A stretch of 64,000 nucleotides of DNA, taken from Gambelia wislizenii (taxonomy: Eukaryota; Chordata; Lepidosauria; Squamata; Crotaphytidae). The stretch lies in assembly GCA_030847615.1 (NCBI GenBank), contig JAUMIR010000003.1, forward strand, positions 284,016,265 to 284,080,264. The letters are read 5' to 3'. Positions within the stretch are counted from its first letter, which is position 1. The number at the start of each line of letters is the position of its first letter. The notes beneath the pieces were generated by a model. That model saw only the letters and a program-made list of their open reading frames with translations. It did not search any database and was not told where the DNA came from. Position numbers and translations under genes: made by a program. Shown piece by piece: positions 32,870 through 45,108 of the stretch.

Positions 32870-32937
32870 TCTCTGGCTTTTCTTCGCAAATGAAGATTCA
32901 GGAAGATTCAGGATTCTTTGCAAACGAAGATTATTAA
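32870..32937 (-). mobile_element. LINE 3'-terminal fragment
   Basis: TCTCTCTGGCTTTTCTTCGC with CAAATGAAGATTCAGG is the minus-strand 3' end of the LINE type at 19.5 and 61.6 kb. It abuts the L2 tail. Confidence 0.65.
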
Positions 32938-33226
32938 CATGGCACAGGAGGAATATGTGTCAGGAGAGGAGTTGCATCTCATCACCAGGAGGACACAAAT
33001 ATTGTTCAGATTCTACTTGCTAACTGGGGAAAGTATCATGTTTTGGCTTGATAGAGGGGACATGCAATACCTCTGAAGTAGAACCACCTGCCCCCAAAAT
33101 GAGTCCTGTATCTGTAAATCAGGAGAGGGGCTATCAGGCAAGTGGATGTTGGAGTCCTTGTTAGCATTATGGCTGAATCGGCTACCTAGTGGCATCAAAG
33201 GGTTCATTATGTGTATTAGTGACTTT

Positions 33227-33447
33227 GGGAGTATCTACATGGTACAAATAATGCAGTTTGACACCACTTTAACTGCCATGGCTCCATCCCAGAATCCTGG
33301 GATTTGTAGCTTTGTGAGGGACCAGCACTCTTTGGCAGAGAAGGCTAAAGACCTTGTAAAACTACAAATTGCAGGATTCCATAGGCTGGAGCTACAGCAC
33401 TTAAAGTGGTGTCAAACTGCCTTATTTCTACAGTGTAGATGCACCCC
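33227..33447. mobile_element. palindromic MITE (family P), best copy
   Basis: Left arm GGGAGTATCTACATGG, AATGCAGTTTGACACCACTT and AATCCTGGGATTTGTAGC pairs with right arm blocks GCAGGATTCCATAGG, TAAAGTGGTGTCAAACTGCC and GTAGATGCACCCC. The arms are about 100 bp each. Copies also lie at 11,949, 43,430, 50,735, 53,165 and 59,519. Superfamily uncertain (hAT-like). Confidence 0.8.
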
Positions 33448-34029
33448 TTTGTTGAATACTTTTCGCATTTGCTTTGACGTTCGATGCCAGGAAAAGATAT
33501 GAAGGCTGAGAATGGCCAGCGGAGTGAATTTTTTTCTGTTGGTAACCTGATTGCATAATTCTCGTTGCTGTTGGGGAGGGGAGATGGGTGATCATAGAAT
33601 CATAGAGTTGGAAGAGACCACAAGGGCCATCTAGTCCAACCCACTGCCATGCAGGAAAACACAATCAAATCATTCCCGACAGATGGCCATCCAGCCTCTG
33701 TTTAAAAACTTCCAAAGAAGGAGACTCCACCACACTCCCAGACAGCAGCACATTCCACTGCCAAACAGCTCTTACTGTTGTCAGGAAGTTCTTCCTAATG
33801 TTTAGGTGGAATCTCTTTTCCTGTAGTTTGAACCCATGCTCTGTGGCTTAGTCTCTGGAGCAGCACAAAACAAGCTTGCCCCATCCTCAGTATGACATCC
33901 CTTCAAATATTTAAACATGGCTATCGTGTCACCTCTCAACCTTCTCTTCTCCAGACTAAATATGCCCAGCTCCCTAAGCCACTCCTCATAGGGCATGGCT
34001 TCCAGAACTCCCTCCAGCCTGGTCGCTCT

Positions 34030-35500
34030 CCTCTGGACACATTCTAGCTTCTAAATATCTTTCTTGAATTGTGGTGCCTAGAACTGGACACAGTATTCCA
34101 GGTGAGGTCTGGCCAAAGCAGAATAGAGTGGCACTATTACTTCCCTTGATCTAGACACTATACTCCTATAATGCAGCCTAAAATCACATTGGCTTTTTTT
34201 AGCTGCTGCATCACACTGCTGACTCATGTTCAGCTTGTGATCCATGAAGACTCCTAGATCCCTTTTGCATGTACTACCATCAAACCAGGTGTCACCCATC
34301 CTATATCTGTCCATTTCATTTTTACTGCCCAAGTGTAGTATCCTACATTTCTCCCTGTTGAAATTCATTTTGTTAGTTTTGGTCCAGCTTTCTAATCTGT
34401 TCAGGTCATTTTGGATTCTGATCCTGTCCTCTGGGGTATTAGCTACCCCTCCTAATTTGGTGTCATCTGCAAACATGATAAGCATACCCTCTATTCCCTC
34501 ATCCAAGTCATTGATAAAGATGTTAAATACCACTGGGCCCAGGACAGAACCCTGTGGCACCCCATTAGTCACTTCTCTAAGGATGAAGAGGAGCCATTGG
34601 TGACTATCCTTTGGGTTCAGTCAGTCAACCAATTACAAATCCACCTAACATTGTTTAGCCCACAGGTTACTTTTTTTGCAAGAATATCATGGGAGACCTT
34701 GCCAAAAGCCTTACTGAAATCAAGGTACACTACATCTACTGCGTCCCCTTCATCTATCAAGTTTGTAACTCTATCAATAAAAGAGATAAGATTAGTCTAG
34801 CATGACTTGTTTTTGAGAAATCCATGTTGACTTTTAGTGATCGTGGCATTCCCTTCTATGTGCTTACAGACTGTGAAGTCAAAGGCTTTCACAGCCGGCA
34901 TCCATAGATTTTCCTTGGTTTTTTTCCGGGCTGTGAGGCCATGTTCTGGGATAATTTCTTTCTGACGTTTCGCCTGCATCTGTGGCTGGCATCTTCAGAG
35001 AATGGTTGGGTAGGTGTGTGTGTAGAGTTCTTCTGTCCCACCTTTTAAAGATAGGGACAACAATTGCCCTCTTCCAGTCTGCTGGGACCTCTCCTGTTCT
35101 CCAGGAATTCTCAAAGATTATTGACAGTGGTTCTGAGATTACTTCTGCCAGTTCTTTTAATACCCTTGGATGAAGTTCATCTGGCCCTGGAGACGTGAAC
35201 GCATTTATACTGGCCAGGTATTCCTGAACTGCCTCTTTACCAATTCTGTGCTGTCTTTCTCCTGCTGCATCATCTACTCCATTTTCCCCAAGTTGAGCAC
35301 TGTTCCCCCTCCGGGAGAAGACTGAAGCAAAGGAGGTGTTAAGTAGTTCTGCCTTTTTTCTGTCCCCTGTTAGCCTTTTGCCATCTTCTCCCCACAGCGG
35401 CCCTACCATTTCCTTGTTCTTCCTTTTGCTACGGACATAACAAAAACAACAATAACCCTTTTTATTCTTTTTTACCTCTCTAGCAAGCCTGAGCTCCACC
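34030..35500 (-). pseudogene. CR1 ORF2 reverse transcriptase domain
   Basis: The N-terminal part (35,499 down) contains TSPGPDELHPRVLKELAEVI and TGEVPADWKRAIVVPIFK. After the Penelope-like insertion come [20 protein letters not shown] and [13 protein letters not shown], the palm with the FADD catalytic box. The thumb follows with DLNRLESWTKTNKMNFN and ARPHLEYCVQF. About 70 bp of the finger region is missing at the insertion point. Not translatable as one protein. Confidence 0.92.
34873..35028 (-). mobile_element. Penelope-like tail inserted in CR1
   Basis: On the minus strand it reads CTGAAGATGCCAGCCACAGA then TGCAGGCGAAACGTCAG, AACATGGCCTCACAGCCCGG and GGCTGTGAAAGCCTTTGAC. CTGAAGA with a GCC/GGC stem and GAAA echoes a hammerhead-type core. 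Comparison with the 21.5-kb CR1 shows the insertion replaced about 70 bp. Family assignment is from memory of similar lizard repeats. Confidence 0.6.
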
Positions 35501-35820
35501 TGTGCTTTAACTTTTCTGACTTTCCCCTACATGAGCTGGCTATTTGTTTGAATTCTTCTTTGGTGATTTCTCCCTTTTCCCACTTCTTGTACATGTCCTT
35601 TTTGAGTTTTAGCTCAGTTGAGAGTTCTTTCGACATCAATCCTGGTTTCTTTAGACACCTCCCCTTTTCCCTCCTCATTGGAACTGTTTTAAGTTGCGCC
35701 TTCAGTATCTCATTTTAAAGAAACTCCTATCCTTCATGAACTCCCTTCTCTTTTAGTATTCCTGACCATGGGATCACTCTTGTAATTCCCTAAGTTTTCT
35801 GAAATCATCTTTCTTAAAGT

Positions 35821-36360
35821 CTACAATGCATGTCTGACTATGCTTCGCTTCCCCTTTCCTCTGTATAACAAACTCCAGGAGAACATGATCACTCCCCCTA
35901 AGGATCCTGCCACTTCCACCCCATTAACCAGGTCATCCCCATTGGTTAGGATCAGATCTAAAATAGCTGATCTCCTTGTTGCCTCTTCCACCTTCTGGAC
36001 ATTGAAATTGTCTGCAAGGCAAGTGAGGAATTTGTTGGACCTGAAATTCTTGGCAGACTTGGACTTCCAACAAATATCAGGATAGTTGAAATCCCCCATT
36101 ACTACTACACCTCTCCTTTCTGAATGTGTGATCATCTGTTCCAGGAAGGCATCATCCAAGTCCTCCATTTGGCTTGGAGGTCTGTAGCAGACTCCCACAA
36201 TGACACCCCTGCTGTTTCTCTTTCCCTTAATTTTTACCCAGATGCTCTCAACCTAGCTCCCAGGATATAAATCATGGATATGTTCACAGGTGTACACATC
36301 CTTAACATATAATGCTACTCCACCACCCTTCCTGTTTGGTCTATTTTTTCTGAAATAGGT
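35821..36360 (-). pseudogene. CR1 ORF2 endonuclease domain
   Basis: [18 protein letters not shown] is followed by [14 protein letters not shown], the GDFN catalytic block of AP-type endonucleases, and by [14 protein letters not shown], the conserved downstream motif. The terminal H box region is degraded. Upstream sequence to 36,360 holds the domain's N-terminal half in other frames. Confidence 0.88.
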
Positions 36361-36689
36361 TATACCCCTCTATTTGTACATTCCAATCATGAGACTCATC
36401 CCACCAGGTTTCAATGATGCCTATTATATCATATTTGTTTTGCGGTGCTAAGAGTTCAAGTTCATCCTGTTTGTTTCCCATACTCTGTGCATTTGTATAG
36501 AGACATCTAAGACCAGGGTCATTTCCCCTATCTGCCTTTTAAAGGGTTTATTCCTCCCATTGTTGGGGTTTTGTGCTATTTGCCTTGTTCTCTGTATAAC
36601 ATTTAGGCTATTATCTCTAGCACTCAAACTCCTGCCTTCAAGAGTACTGTCTCCCTCCCCCATATAACTCAGTTTAAAGCCCTCCTGAT

Positions 36690-38118
36690 AAGCTATTTCA
36701 GACTCTTAGCAAAAACATTCCTGCCAACTGCTGTGAGGTGCAACCCATCCCTTGCCATAAGTCCACCTCCATGAAACTGCACACCATGGTCCAGGAAGCC
36801 AAATTGTTCCTGGCAGCACCATCTGCGTAGCCAGTCATTCACCTCCACCATTCTTTTCTCCCTTCCTGGACCATGTCCTTCCACTGGGAGGACAGGCGAA
36901 ATGACTATCTGTACATCCAGGTTCTTCAGCTTCTTACCTAAAAGCTCATAATCCCTTGTGATCTTCTGGAGGCTATGCCTTGCAGTATCATTGGTTCACA
37001 TGTGGACCAAAAGGAGGGATAATGGTCAGAAGGCTTGATGAGGCTTGTCAGCCTCTCTGTTACATCTTGCATTTTTGCCCAAGGGAGATAGCATACCTCC
37101 CCAGATATTTTGTCAGGCCTGCAGACTACTGTTTCTGTTCCTTGCAGCAGGGAATCCCCTACCACCAACACCCTCTGTCATGACTCTGGCTATTAGCTAT
37201 ATAGTTAGGTATTGTCTGCTATTGTATTAGTTAGATATTGTTAGGCTTGCTTGTTAGCCAGAGTCTGGACATGAGTGGAGTGCATTGTGGGAAAGGTTGG
37301 TTGGGGCTGGAATGTGATGGGTACTATTTGCGGACAGCTCAAGGATGTTTAGAGGCTGGGAAAGGAATTAGGGAATTGAAGCTTGGAACATACAGACTCC
37401 AATTACCCAGGTGGATGGGGGAGAAACCTAAGTTAGATACTAGTGCTGTGCTTTTGGTGCGCTTGCCTCAGATCAGTCAATAACGTGATGCAGTTCACTT
37501 TGATTCCTTGCAATAAAGCATTTGAACCAATGTCTGTTGTTCAAGTGATTGAAGTTTGACTGGGTTCATCACACCTTCTTCTTTGATCTTGGCAGAGGCC
37601 ACTTCATGTGCTGGATCTACCAAAGTTTCCTGTATGTTCCCTAAGGCCTGGCACTGTTGCTCTTCCTCTTCTCCTCTGGAAAGAGAGAGAGCTTCAAATC
37701 AATTATGTAGCTTCAGTCTGGCTGAATGAGCCGTGGCTCTTCTGCTTCTCTGTGTCACATTCCTCCAAGTGTTCACTTCCTGTGTATGGGAGATGGCCTC
37801 CACCACAGCCACCTCCCCAGTATGTTCCACATCCAGGATAGTCTTCTCCACTCTGTCCAAGAAAACCTCTCACTCCCTAATATTCAGAAGAGTAGATACC
37901 CTGTCCTCAAGATGCTTGACCTTCTCTTCCAGCAGGGCCACCAACTTGCACTTGATGCAGATATAGCTCCCCACATCCTCTGGCAAGAAGACAAACATTC
38001 CACAGGTACTGCAGCTGACTGCAGCAGCCAGCAGCTCCCTCATTGCCCATATCCAATCTTCTTGCACACTTTGGTTTTCTTTGTTTGTTTTTGCACTATA
38101 AAACCCTTGGGAGCACAC
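36690..38118 (-). pseudogene. CR1 ORF1 (zinc finger, coiled coil, esterase), split by LTR
   Basis: The N-terminus (38,118-37,870) has CSTCGMFVFLPEDVGSYICI with a following CKLVALLEEKVKHLEDRV: a Cys-rich finger plus coiled coil. After the LTR, LVVGDSLLQGTETVVCRPD carries the GDS nucleophile motif of the CR1 ORF1 esterase. GLMARDGLHLTAVGRNVFA near 36,720 is the C-terminal DxxHL block with the catalytic Asp/His. Such ORF1 proteins are thought to bind RNA and assist retrotransposition. The frame is broken in several places. Confidence 0.85.
37176..37573 (+). mobile_element. solo LTR, 398 bp, in CR1 ORF1
   Basis: Begins TGTCATGACTC and ends GGTTCATCACA (TG...CA ends). AATAAA lies at 37,512-37,517, near the 3' end, giving plus orientation. 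Flanks CCCTC and CCTTC agree at 4 of 5, an aged 5-bp target duplication. The CR1 ORF1 continues on both sides. There is no internal retroviral region. It is unrelated by eye to the 22.1-kb LTR. Confidence 0.82.
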
Positions 38119-38140
38119 CTTTTATTTACCTCAGCCTAGA

Positions 38141-38980
38141 GACAGGACTGCACCCCAACTCAGGTGCGCTATATGTCCAGTGACAGGGATTTGATTTGAT
38201 TGCTGGTGAAAAGGATAAATCTGGGTAGAGTTTGTATTGGGGCTCAGTTCTACCATTGGCTGTGAGGGGTGTTGAGCCCCATTAGTGAAAGGGCTGGGGC
38301 ACTTCTTTGCTGTGTGCCATCTGCTGCATCGTTTACCATCAATAAAGCTTATGATATAGCAGCAAAGGGTATCAGGGTCTGGCACCAAAAGAACCCCTTG
38401 GAAAGGCCAGGAACTACACCTGGTTCTGGAGCAAGACAGGAGGACCTCCAGACCCTGGGCCTAATCCAGCTCACAGAATTACCTTATTTGTTCTGCATAG
38501 GGGAAGTCCCTCCCTACTCAGGCTGCCTCCCTAAGCCAGGTCCCCTGCAGAGAGGTTCCGTTATGTGAGGCTGGCCTTCTGAATTGGAGGCCATCTCTTG
38601 ACAACATCTGGCCTTCAGAGAATTCATCTGCCTCTCCCCCTAAGCTACAGATGATGCTTAAGTAAACTGAACATCTAGAATGTCTCCAGTTATCTTATAT
38701 CTTGCAAGGCATGGTCATGCATCACAATCACTTGAGGCAAAAAACTAAATAAAAAAGTCATATTGATACTTTAAAAAAAAAAGAAATTGAACTTGGAAAC
38801 AGCTGAGCCAAGTTGATGTTGTTTATTTCCACCTTTGTCAGTGCATCCTCCAGTTAGCATCCCTTGTGTTATCAATGAAGAAGCAGGCTTTGATATAAAT
38901 TGCTTATATAAATAGAGGTTATTGTGTGTTATCTGAGCTGTTTAGTGAATGAAAACATTAGTGGCAGACCCTAATGGGAA
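38141..38980. other. possible CR1 5' UTR, then unassigned sequence
   Basis: 38,141-38,390 directly precedes CR1 ORF1 and may be its 5' UTR, but I cannot confirm it. The rest shows nothing recognised. Confidence 0.3.
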
Positions 38981-39080
38981 AGTTACTTTTTGGACTACAA
39001 CCCCCAAACCCCGTAGCCAGCATTACTACTGGCAATGATGCCCAGAGATTCTGGAAGTTAAGAGTCCAAAGGAAAGTTAC
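38981..39080. mobile_element. palindromic MITE (family Q)
   Basis: AAAGTTACTTTTTGGACTAC and AGAGTCCAAAGGAAAGTTAC are inverted arms around CCGTAGCCAGCATT. Confidence 0.65.
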
Positions 39081-39884
39081 ATCTTCAAGTTCTGGTTTAT
39101 GGTATTAGCAAAGCATCAGAGCTGAAACTGTTGTTCAGATAGTACCATCAGTGCCCTGAGCAGAGACATAGCTCCCTAGTTATAGAGTAACAGATGCACA
39201 TCCATCCAACCCACGACTGACACCTACTCAAGGCAATGCATCTCTCGGTTGCAAACAAGCTGCAGAACTAACTGGCAGTTCTCCAACCATGAAATGATTG
39301 TTTGGTGAACAAAAGAAACAAGTGTTTCTTAATTCTGAAAAGAAACAGCAAACAAGTATCCTGTTGTTTCTCTTGGAAAAATGGTGCAGGAAAAAAAAGA
39401 AGCAGATGTATATCAAATCTCTGCTTGATTGAAGGCACATAAGCTGGCGGGAACTAATGGCACATGTGGACCTTAAACAAGACAATCCTTAATTGTTGTC
39501 TTTTCTTTCTATAATCCATGGAGTGATTTGGGAACATCTGTAAAGTTACAGCATGTAGAGAACCACAGGGGAGTACTATACAATTAGATGCTGATTTGCA
39601 TAAAAGTCAGCATTTATTACAAAGCATCCTTTCTTTCTATTCCTCTCTCTCTTGAATAATTGAAATTACAAAGTGTTGACATTAGGTTTACATTGGTTAA
39701 ATACAGTATATTTAACTAAAAGCAGCTGAGATAACTGCGGGAGCAAATTTTCCAAACTGATCCAGCAGTATAATCTTGAAAGGTTAAAAAAAAAAAAAAA
39801 GACTTGAAAACATTTTAAGAGTCTCTTATACTAGTAGAAGACAGAATTACCAGGCATTATTGGGCTAATATTTATTATTTATTA

Positions 39885-40075
39885 GTCACATTTATAACCT
39901 TCCTTTTCTCTAATGTACTGAAGTTGGCATTTATGGCCATCTTCCTTCTACCATCGCCTTCATCCTCACAACAAACATGCAAGGTAGTTCAAGCTGAGAG
40001 ATGAGGATCAGCCTGAGATCATGCAGTGATTTCATGACTCATGGGGACTTGACTTTCACCTACAACAGTTTTAGC
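39885..40075 (-). mobile_element. MIR/CORE-type SINE, diverged
   Basis: The minus strand carries the MIR-like TTGTTGTGAGGATGAAGG near 39,970 and a degraded tRNA head at the right. It matches the 11.2-kb copy. Confidence 0.5.
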
Positions 40076-41837
40076 AGAACTTTGTAGATGTAACAGTAGC
40101 TTACTATCTGTCTATTAGTCCACTGTAGTTCTCTGCAAACTGTAACTTTATAGGATCTCTTCTCTAAGGAGTTCTATCTTGCTTAGATCCCAGAAGCTGG
40201 AAGGTCCTGGAAGGTTCTCAATCTTGGAGTGCTGTGGAGTTATCATTGCAGCTGGACAGTCAATGTGTAAGAATGGCTGGATGAACTTTTGTCAGGACTC
40301 CCACCCTGGGCTCTGATTCTACGGAGTCAGCCAAAGTGACCAGACCAACAGATGCTGGAAGCCAAGCTAGGCTCTAGAATTGTGACTGGGCCTAAGCCAG
40401 GACCAAACATGTCAGATTGGAGGGATCTTGAGCTAGGAACTCTGAAATGGGACCCTGCCTCTGAAAATGGCCCTTTCTACACCATCACTATGCTGGATCA
40501 TCAGTGAAGGCAATAAGCAGGAGTCTATTGTCTGATACAGGAAGCATATGAAGCTCCAACTTAGAGACCTTCCCTTTTAAGACCTTCCATCCATCAATGA
40601 ATGGATGGAGCTTGAAAAGTGTTATCTGGTCCCAGAGACAAAACTTCAGTTCAGTTCTAGAGCAAGTTACTCTTTGAGGTTTCTGTTGTGTTCTAACTAT
40701 GCTGGCCTGGCCACTTTGTGGGCATCTTTTCAGCACAGGAAAACTGTTATCAACCCTGTGAGATTAAAAGGTGGCTGTTGGGATTTTTTGTCTACTTTTT
40801 AGCTAACACACATTGGAAACTGCTTAATGCAGTGTAGATGTGTAAATTGCTATTGCTTAGAACAATTTGTAAGCCACTCTGATTGCCCTTGTGGCTGAAG
40901 AACGGGGTATAAATAACTAATAAACAAATAAAATAAAAAAATTTCTAGCTTGGATAACACGGTAGCATCAAAGACACAAATAAGTTACAAATGAGTAGCA
41001 TGAAAGATACAAATGAGTCTCGTTCTTGATTGCTGTCTAGAATGCAACTGCTATAGGTATACAACACGAACACTCCTTTTGTTACCTCCTTTTATTCTTC
41101 CACTTTCCAGTGTTTTATGTTTTGGTTTGTTTGTCTAAACCATGCAGAACATTTTGTGCCACAAGTGGATTTTGATACATGCCTGCTGGCTACCTGTGTG
41201 GCTTGCCTGGCTAGGAGCAAGTTGGTGGTGATTGGATGATCCTTATCTTTGGCTGGAAATGAACCATCTCTTCATTTTATCCAGTTGCAGTTCTGTGATT
41301 CTATAAAGCTGTGACAGTTATACATCCTCTGAGGGCTTACAGTGGATCCTGAGAATGATTAATCCTCATGCTAGAGAAACACTAACAAACTGAAAGGTAT
41401 CTTAAACCCGTTAGCTGCCACCTGTAACAAACGTTTTGTCCAGCCTGCTCTCATTATTATACATTTGAAACTAATTTTCAAAGAAATCTGAAAGAATTTC
41501 AAATTGAGCCCTGTGTCTACACACCCCTTGATCACTGCCTGGAATTAGTAAGGCACTTTGAAAGTCTCCCTTTATATTCATTATTGACCCTTAGTAAACA
41601 GGCTTCTTCACTACTTCACAAAGAGTACTAGAGGCCTGCAGTTGAAGAATTAATGAATTAGACCAAATCAATATGTAAAACTCCATCACCCTGCACACCA
41701 CTTCTTGGCTCTCATTGCTCCCTTGTGACCTGAGGGTTGCCAGGGTATAATGCTGCAATGACAATAGAAGGCACAACTGTCAGGATTTTCCTTGTGTTCA
41801 ACAACACAGTTATCCTGTCATGGTCTCGAGGGACAGG
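40076..41837. other. mostly unique sequence
   Basis: An L2/SINE-like tail (AAGCCACTCTGATTGCCC, GGGGTATAAATAACTAATAA) lies at 40,865-40,930. No gene recognised. Confidence 0.4.
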
Positions 41838-41965
41838 GAGTGTGTGGTCTTCCAGATGTTGTTGAACTATGGCTGCTATTGAAGCTGTGGTTCTTAGACA
41901 GCCTGGCAATTGGTGAGGGATGATGGAGGTTGCACTCCAGAAATACTTGGAGGACCATACACCCC
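41838..41965. mobile_element. palindromic MITE (family Q)
   Basis: TGGTCTTCCAGATGTTGTTG and the inverse near CCAGAAATACTTGGAGGACC bound a palindrome with loop near CCTGGCAATTGG. Confidence 0.65.
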
Positions 41966-43429
41966 TTGTCTCTCATCTAGAGCTAGAAAATAATACGCCT
42001 GTGTGGCTTTCTGGCACATAGACCTCTGTTCCTTAGATCTCTCCCTCTCTGTTCTCAGTCTCCTCCTCTCTACTCTTTACCCAGTTCTTTTCTTCAAATT
42101 ACCTTTCCTCACGTGTTTGCACCTGAGAACATCAGGCTAGCTTAGACGATAACTGGAGTTTGAATTAGAATACTACTGGCAGGGGAAAAGGTTATTTGGA
42201 ATCATGCACCACCTAAGTTCAGGTCCAATTTGCATGCAATGTGGATCACAGGTGAAGCATGAACCTATCTGCATGTTTGTGGGCTTCTCTGCAAAGACAA
42301 TTTACCCCATCTGCCCCCCCTTGGAATCCTGCAGTCTTGATGACTCAGAGCTTTTGCCGCATGACAGCTCCCCCCCCCCCCGCAGTCCTCATGAACCCCG
42401 GGGCAAAGGCAGGGCTAAGGCAGGAGAAAGATGAAGTAGGGCCCATTAAAGTGTTTTTAAATAATACCTGGTGAAATCCATTCCAGCCAGCAAAAAACAG
42501 ATCAGGCCCTGTGTGACCGCCTGTTCCAGTATGCTGGCCCATCACTGTGGTTGTCCTCTGCCTCACTCTTCCATAGCCAGGAAGGTGTCCCACAGCATGT
42601 GACCAAGGCTGGTCACATGTAGGGGGCCTTGCTCTCGCGCTGAAGGCCTGCTTCCTGACATCAGAGTGTGATGCAGGCAGTGGCTGCTACAGGGACAGGT
42701 CGGTGTGCCTGTCTGGACTCCATCCCATTTCATGGAGGTAATGGGGAGGAACAGGCCTGATTCACAGGCAGGATACACTGGCAGTGAGCCAGCATATTCT
42801 GGCCTGTGTAGATGAGCCCTGTGCCTATTGTTAACATTTGTGTCTAGTGTTTGTTGGAAAAGACTGAGACATTCTCTTTCCCCCACACTCTATTACTACA
42901 GAGCAATCTCTGTTGGACTTCTTGTGTATATAGATCTGTCCCCTCTTATCCTCTCTAGTTTATATGCTTTTGTCTGTTCCCACCATCTTTTTCTGCTCCC
43001 ACCCTCTTTTTTTTGGGCAACCATCTTCTCCTTTTCAAGCTGGTGAGTCAGGATGACTCTTTCTTCTTCACCTAATTTAAGTTAAGTTTATTGAGTTATT
43101 TTACCTAAAGCTGTATGCCTCATTTTTTTGGATACATAGTTCAGGGCAAAGCATTGTATATGAGTCACACTTCTAAAGTGCACTCTGCTGGAGGGGAAGT
43201 TAAAAGAAATTTAACTTTTAGAGTTCCCAACACGAGGCAACTCTAATTCCCCCACAGTGTTCCTAACCAATGGCATGCTAAAGTTACTGCAAAATAATCC
43301 ACCATTTTGGGTTAAGCCCATTAGAACATGAGCATGAGCGCTGAATGTGGGATGCTTCCACAAAGAAGTGCTATACCCAAGCTTAACATATAAATTGGGT
43401 TTGATTCAGTCTCATGGAAGGTATTTACA
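41966..43429. other. unique sequence, nothing recognised
   Basis: No family or exon assigned. A poly-C run at 42,370-42,381 is present. Confidence 0.4.
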
Positions 43430-43680
43430 CCCCACAGTGAAAGCAGTATGATCCTAGGTTAACTTCCATGAATTCATCCTATGGAATCCTGGGATTAGTA
43501 GTTCACTGGGGGACTGATAATTCTCTGCCTGAAAGCTCTAGTCCATTGTCATGAAATACATCAACAGAAGTTTAAATTCCTCACCAAGCTACAGATCCTA
43601 GGATTCAAAAGGACAGAGCCATGATGGTTAAAGTACTCTCACACTGTGACACTGGTATAGTGCAGATAGACACATCAAGA
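43430..43680. mobile_element. palindromic MITE (family P), diverged
   Basis: ATGGAATCCTGGGATTAGTA and the inverse block ACAGATCCTAGGATTC pair. The outer GTTAAAGTACTCTCACACTG matches the P arm. Confidence 0.65.
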
Positions 43681-44565
43681 TGTGCCATGGTCCTCCCCTG
43701 ACCATTTGATTTACCATGGACATGCTTGGCTAGAGGCAAGCAAATGCTCAGAAAGTATTTTTTTTTTTAAATGGTCTCTCATTTCTCATATGAGGAAGTA
43801 CATATGTTAAGACAATACATAAATATTAGTGGGATAATAAGGGCCACATGGAAAGGAAACTGAATGTGACAGCGGGTGGGGAATATTCACACTCTGCTAT
43901 GTAGTGTCTGTTTACCACATGGCAGCTTACTCTGAAATCAGAAGGCAAATGTGGGCTGGAGACTGAAGAGGAAATGGTTAACCAGTTAAACGTAAAAGAC
44001 TATAACGCACATTCTAAAAGGCAAGGGAGTTCTTTCTTTGATCAGTTTCTGATTATCTTTGGCCTGCCATTTTGAGTAGGCAGATGGGGGTGGGCCGCAT
44101 GGTGAGTGATCTTTGCTCTGAAGTATTGCATGTCTTCCACCTCATATTCTGTAGTGGAGTGTCCTTGGATTGTTGCAAAGCTATCTTTTATGTTTTGCTG
44201 AGTGGACTTTTCTGCTGGCAGCCTGAAATGGACATAAAACAAAACAAAACCCAGTGGGGAAGGTCAGGGTGGGGGGAGTACTGTGGCTGAATTGTTTGCC
44301 ATTTTTCTGTTGCTGTGATGAGTCTAAGGATCATCTTGGCTGAACACGAACACCTGACTGCTATGGTTATAACTATTTCCAGTGAGGTGGTAAGACCTCC
44401 ATAGCATCCCTCTGTTTCGGGTGTTCAGGGTTCACTCTTGGTTAATTAAAGGGAGTTATCCAACCTGGTTCATCTATTCACAGGTTCTTCCTCCCCCTCC
44501 TGGTCTTGCTGCACAAATTTTCTTTGAGGTTCTTCTGTGATATTGTTGGGCCATCAAAGAATATA
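43681..44565. other. unique sequence, nothing recognised
   Basis: No assignable feature. Confidence 0.4.
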
Positions 44566-44783
44566 CCGTTGTCCCCCTGTATCCACAAATTTGGTATCCA
44601 CGGATTTAAGTATCCACAGCTTGAAAATATTCTTTAAAAAATAATAATCCAAAAAGCAAACCTTGATTTTGCCATCTTATATAAAGGACATCCCATTGCA
44701 TATAACGGGACTTGAGTGTTCACTGATTTTGGTATCCACGGGGGTCCTGGAACCAAACCCCAGCGAATATAAAGGGACAACTG
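44566..44783. mobile_element. Tigger-like MITE, separate subfamily
   Basis: The ends CCGTTGTCCCCCTGTATCC and GAATATAAAGGGACAACTG are inverted with TA outside both (44,564-44,565 and 44,784-44,785). It also has GGTATCCACGGATTTAAG and GGGGGTCCTGGAACCAAACC. The ends resemble Tigger/MER2-type more than the CAGTAGGACC subfamily does. Confidence 0.82.
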
Positions 44784-45108
44784 TAGTTGGATATGCTTTT
44801 GAAATGAATACCCACATGGAAAATCCTTAAGCAAGTGCTGGATTCTTACCAGCATCTATTAATGCTTCTAAAACCCATTTGTGTTTCTCTGGAGACAAAA
44901 TGCTACATCTGAATTGGTTCTCTGGGTTAAACTACATGATACAATTAGCATGTTTCTAGAATATATGCTTTCTTAATTGGTGAAAGACGTTTGTCATAGC
45001 ACACGATTTTCCTCACCAACGTATTTTATTGTGCTTTGTTTTGTAATTCACTGTGAGAAAATACACAGACTTAATTAGCATGTCTGATAGCTGAGATGTG
45101 TATCTTTG

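Larger units (their letters stand above)
33591..38140 (-). pseudogene. near full-length CR1 LINE, inactivated
   Basis: On the minus strand all CR1 modules occur in order: ORF1, endonuclease, reverse transcriptase, and a 3' UTR ending with the repeat TAGAATCATAGAGTTGGAAG (inverse) at 33,591. Frameshifts and stops break each ORF. A solo LTR (37,176-37,573) and a Penelope-like tail (34,873-35,028) interrupt it. Without insertions it is about 4.0 kb, much longer than the other CR1 copies here. Confidence 0.92.

Noticed and set aside
34244..34603. plus-strand 119-codon frame
   Set aside because: Antisense of the CR1 reverse transcriptase.
40488..40736. 82-codon minus-strand frame as a gene fragment
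   Set aside because: No motif, splice context or repeat match that I could support.
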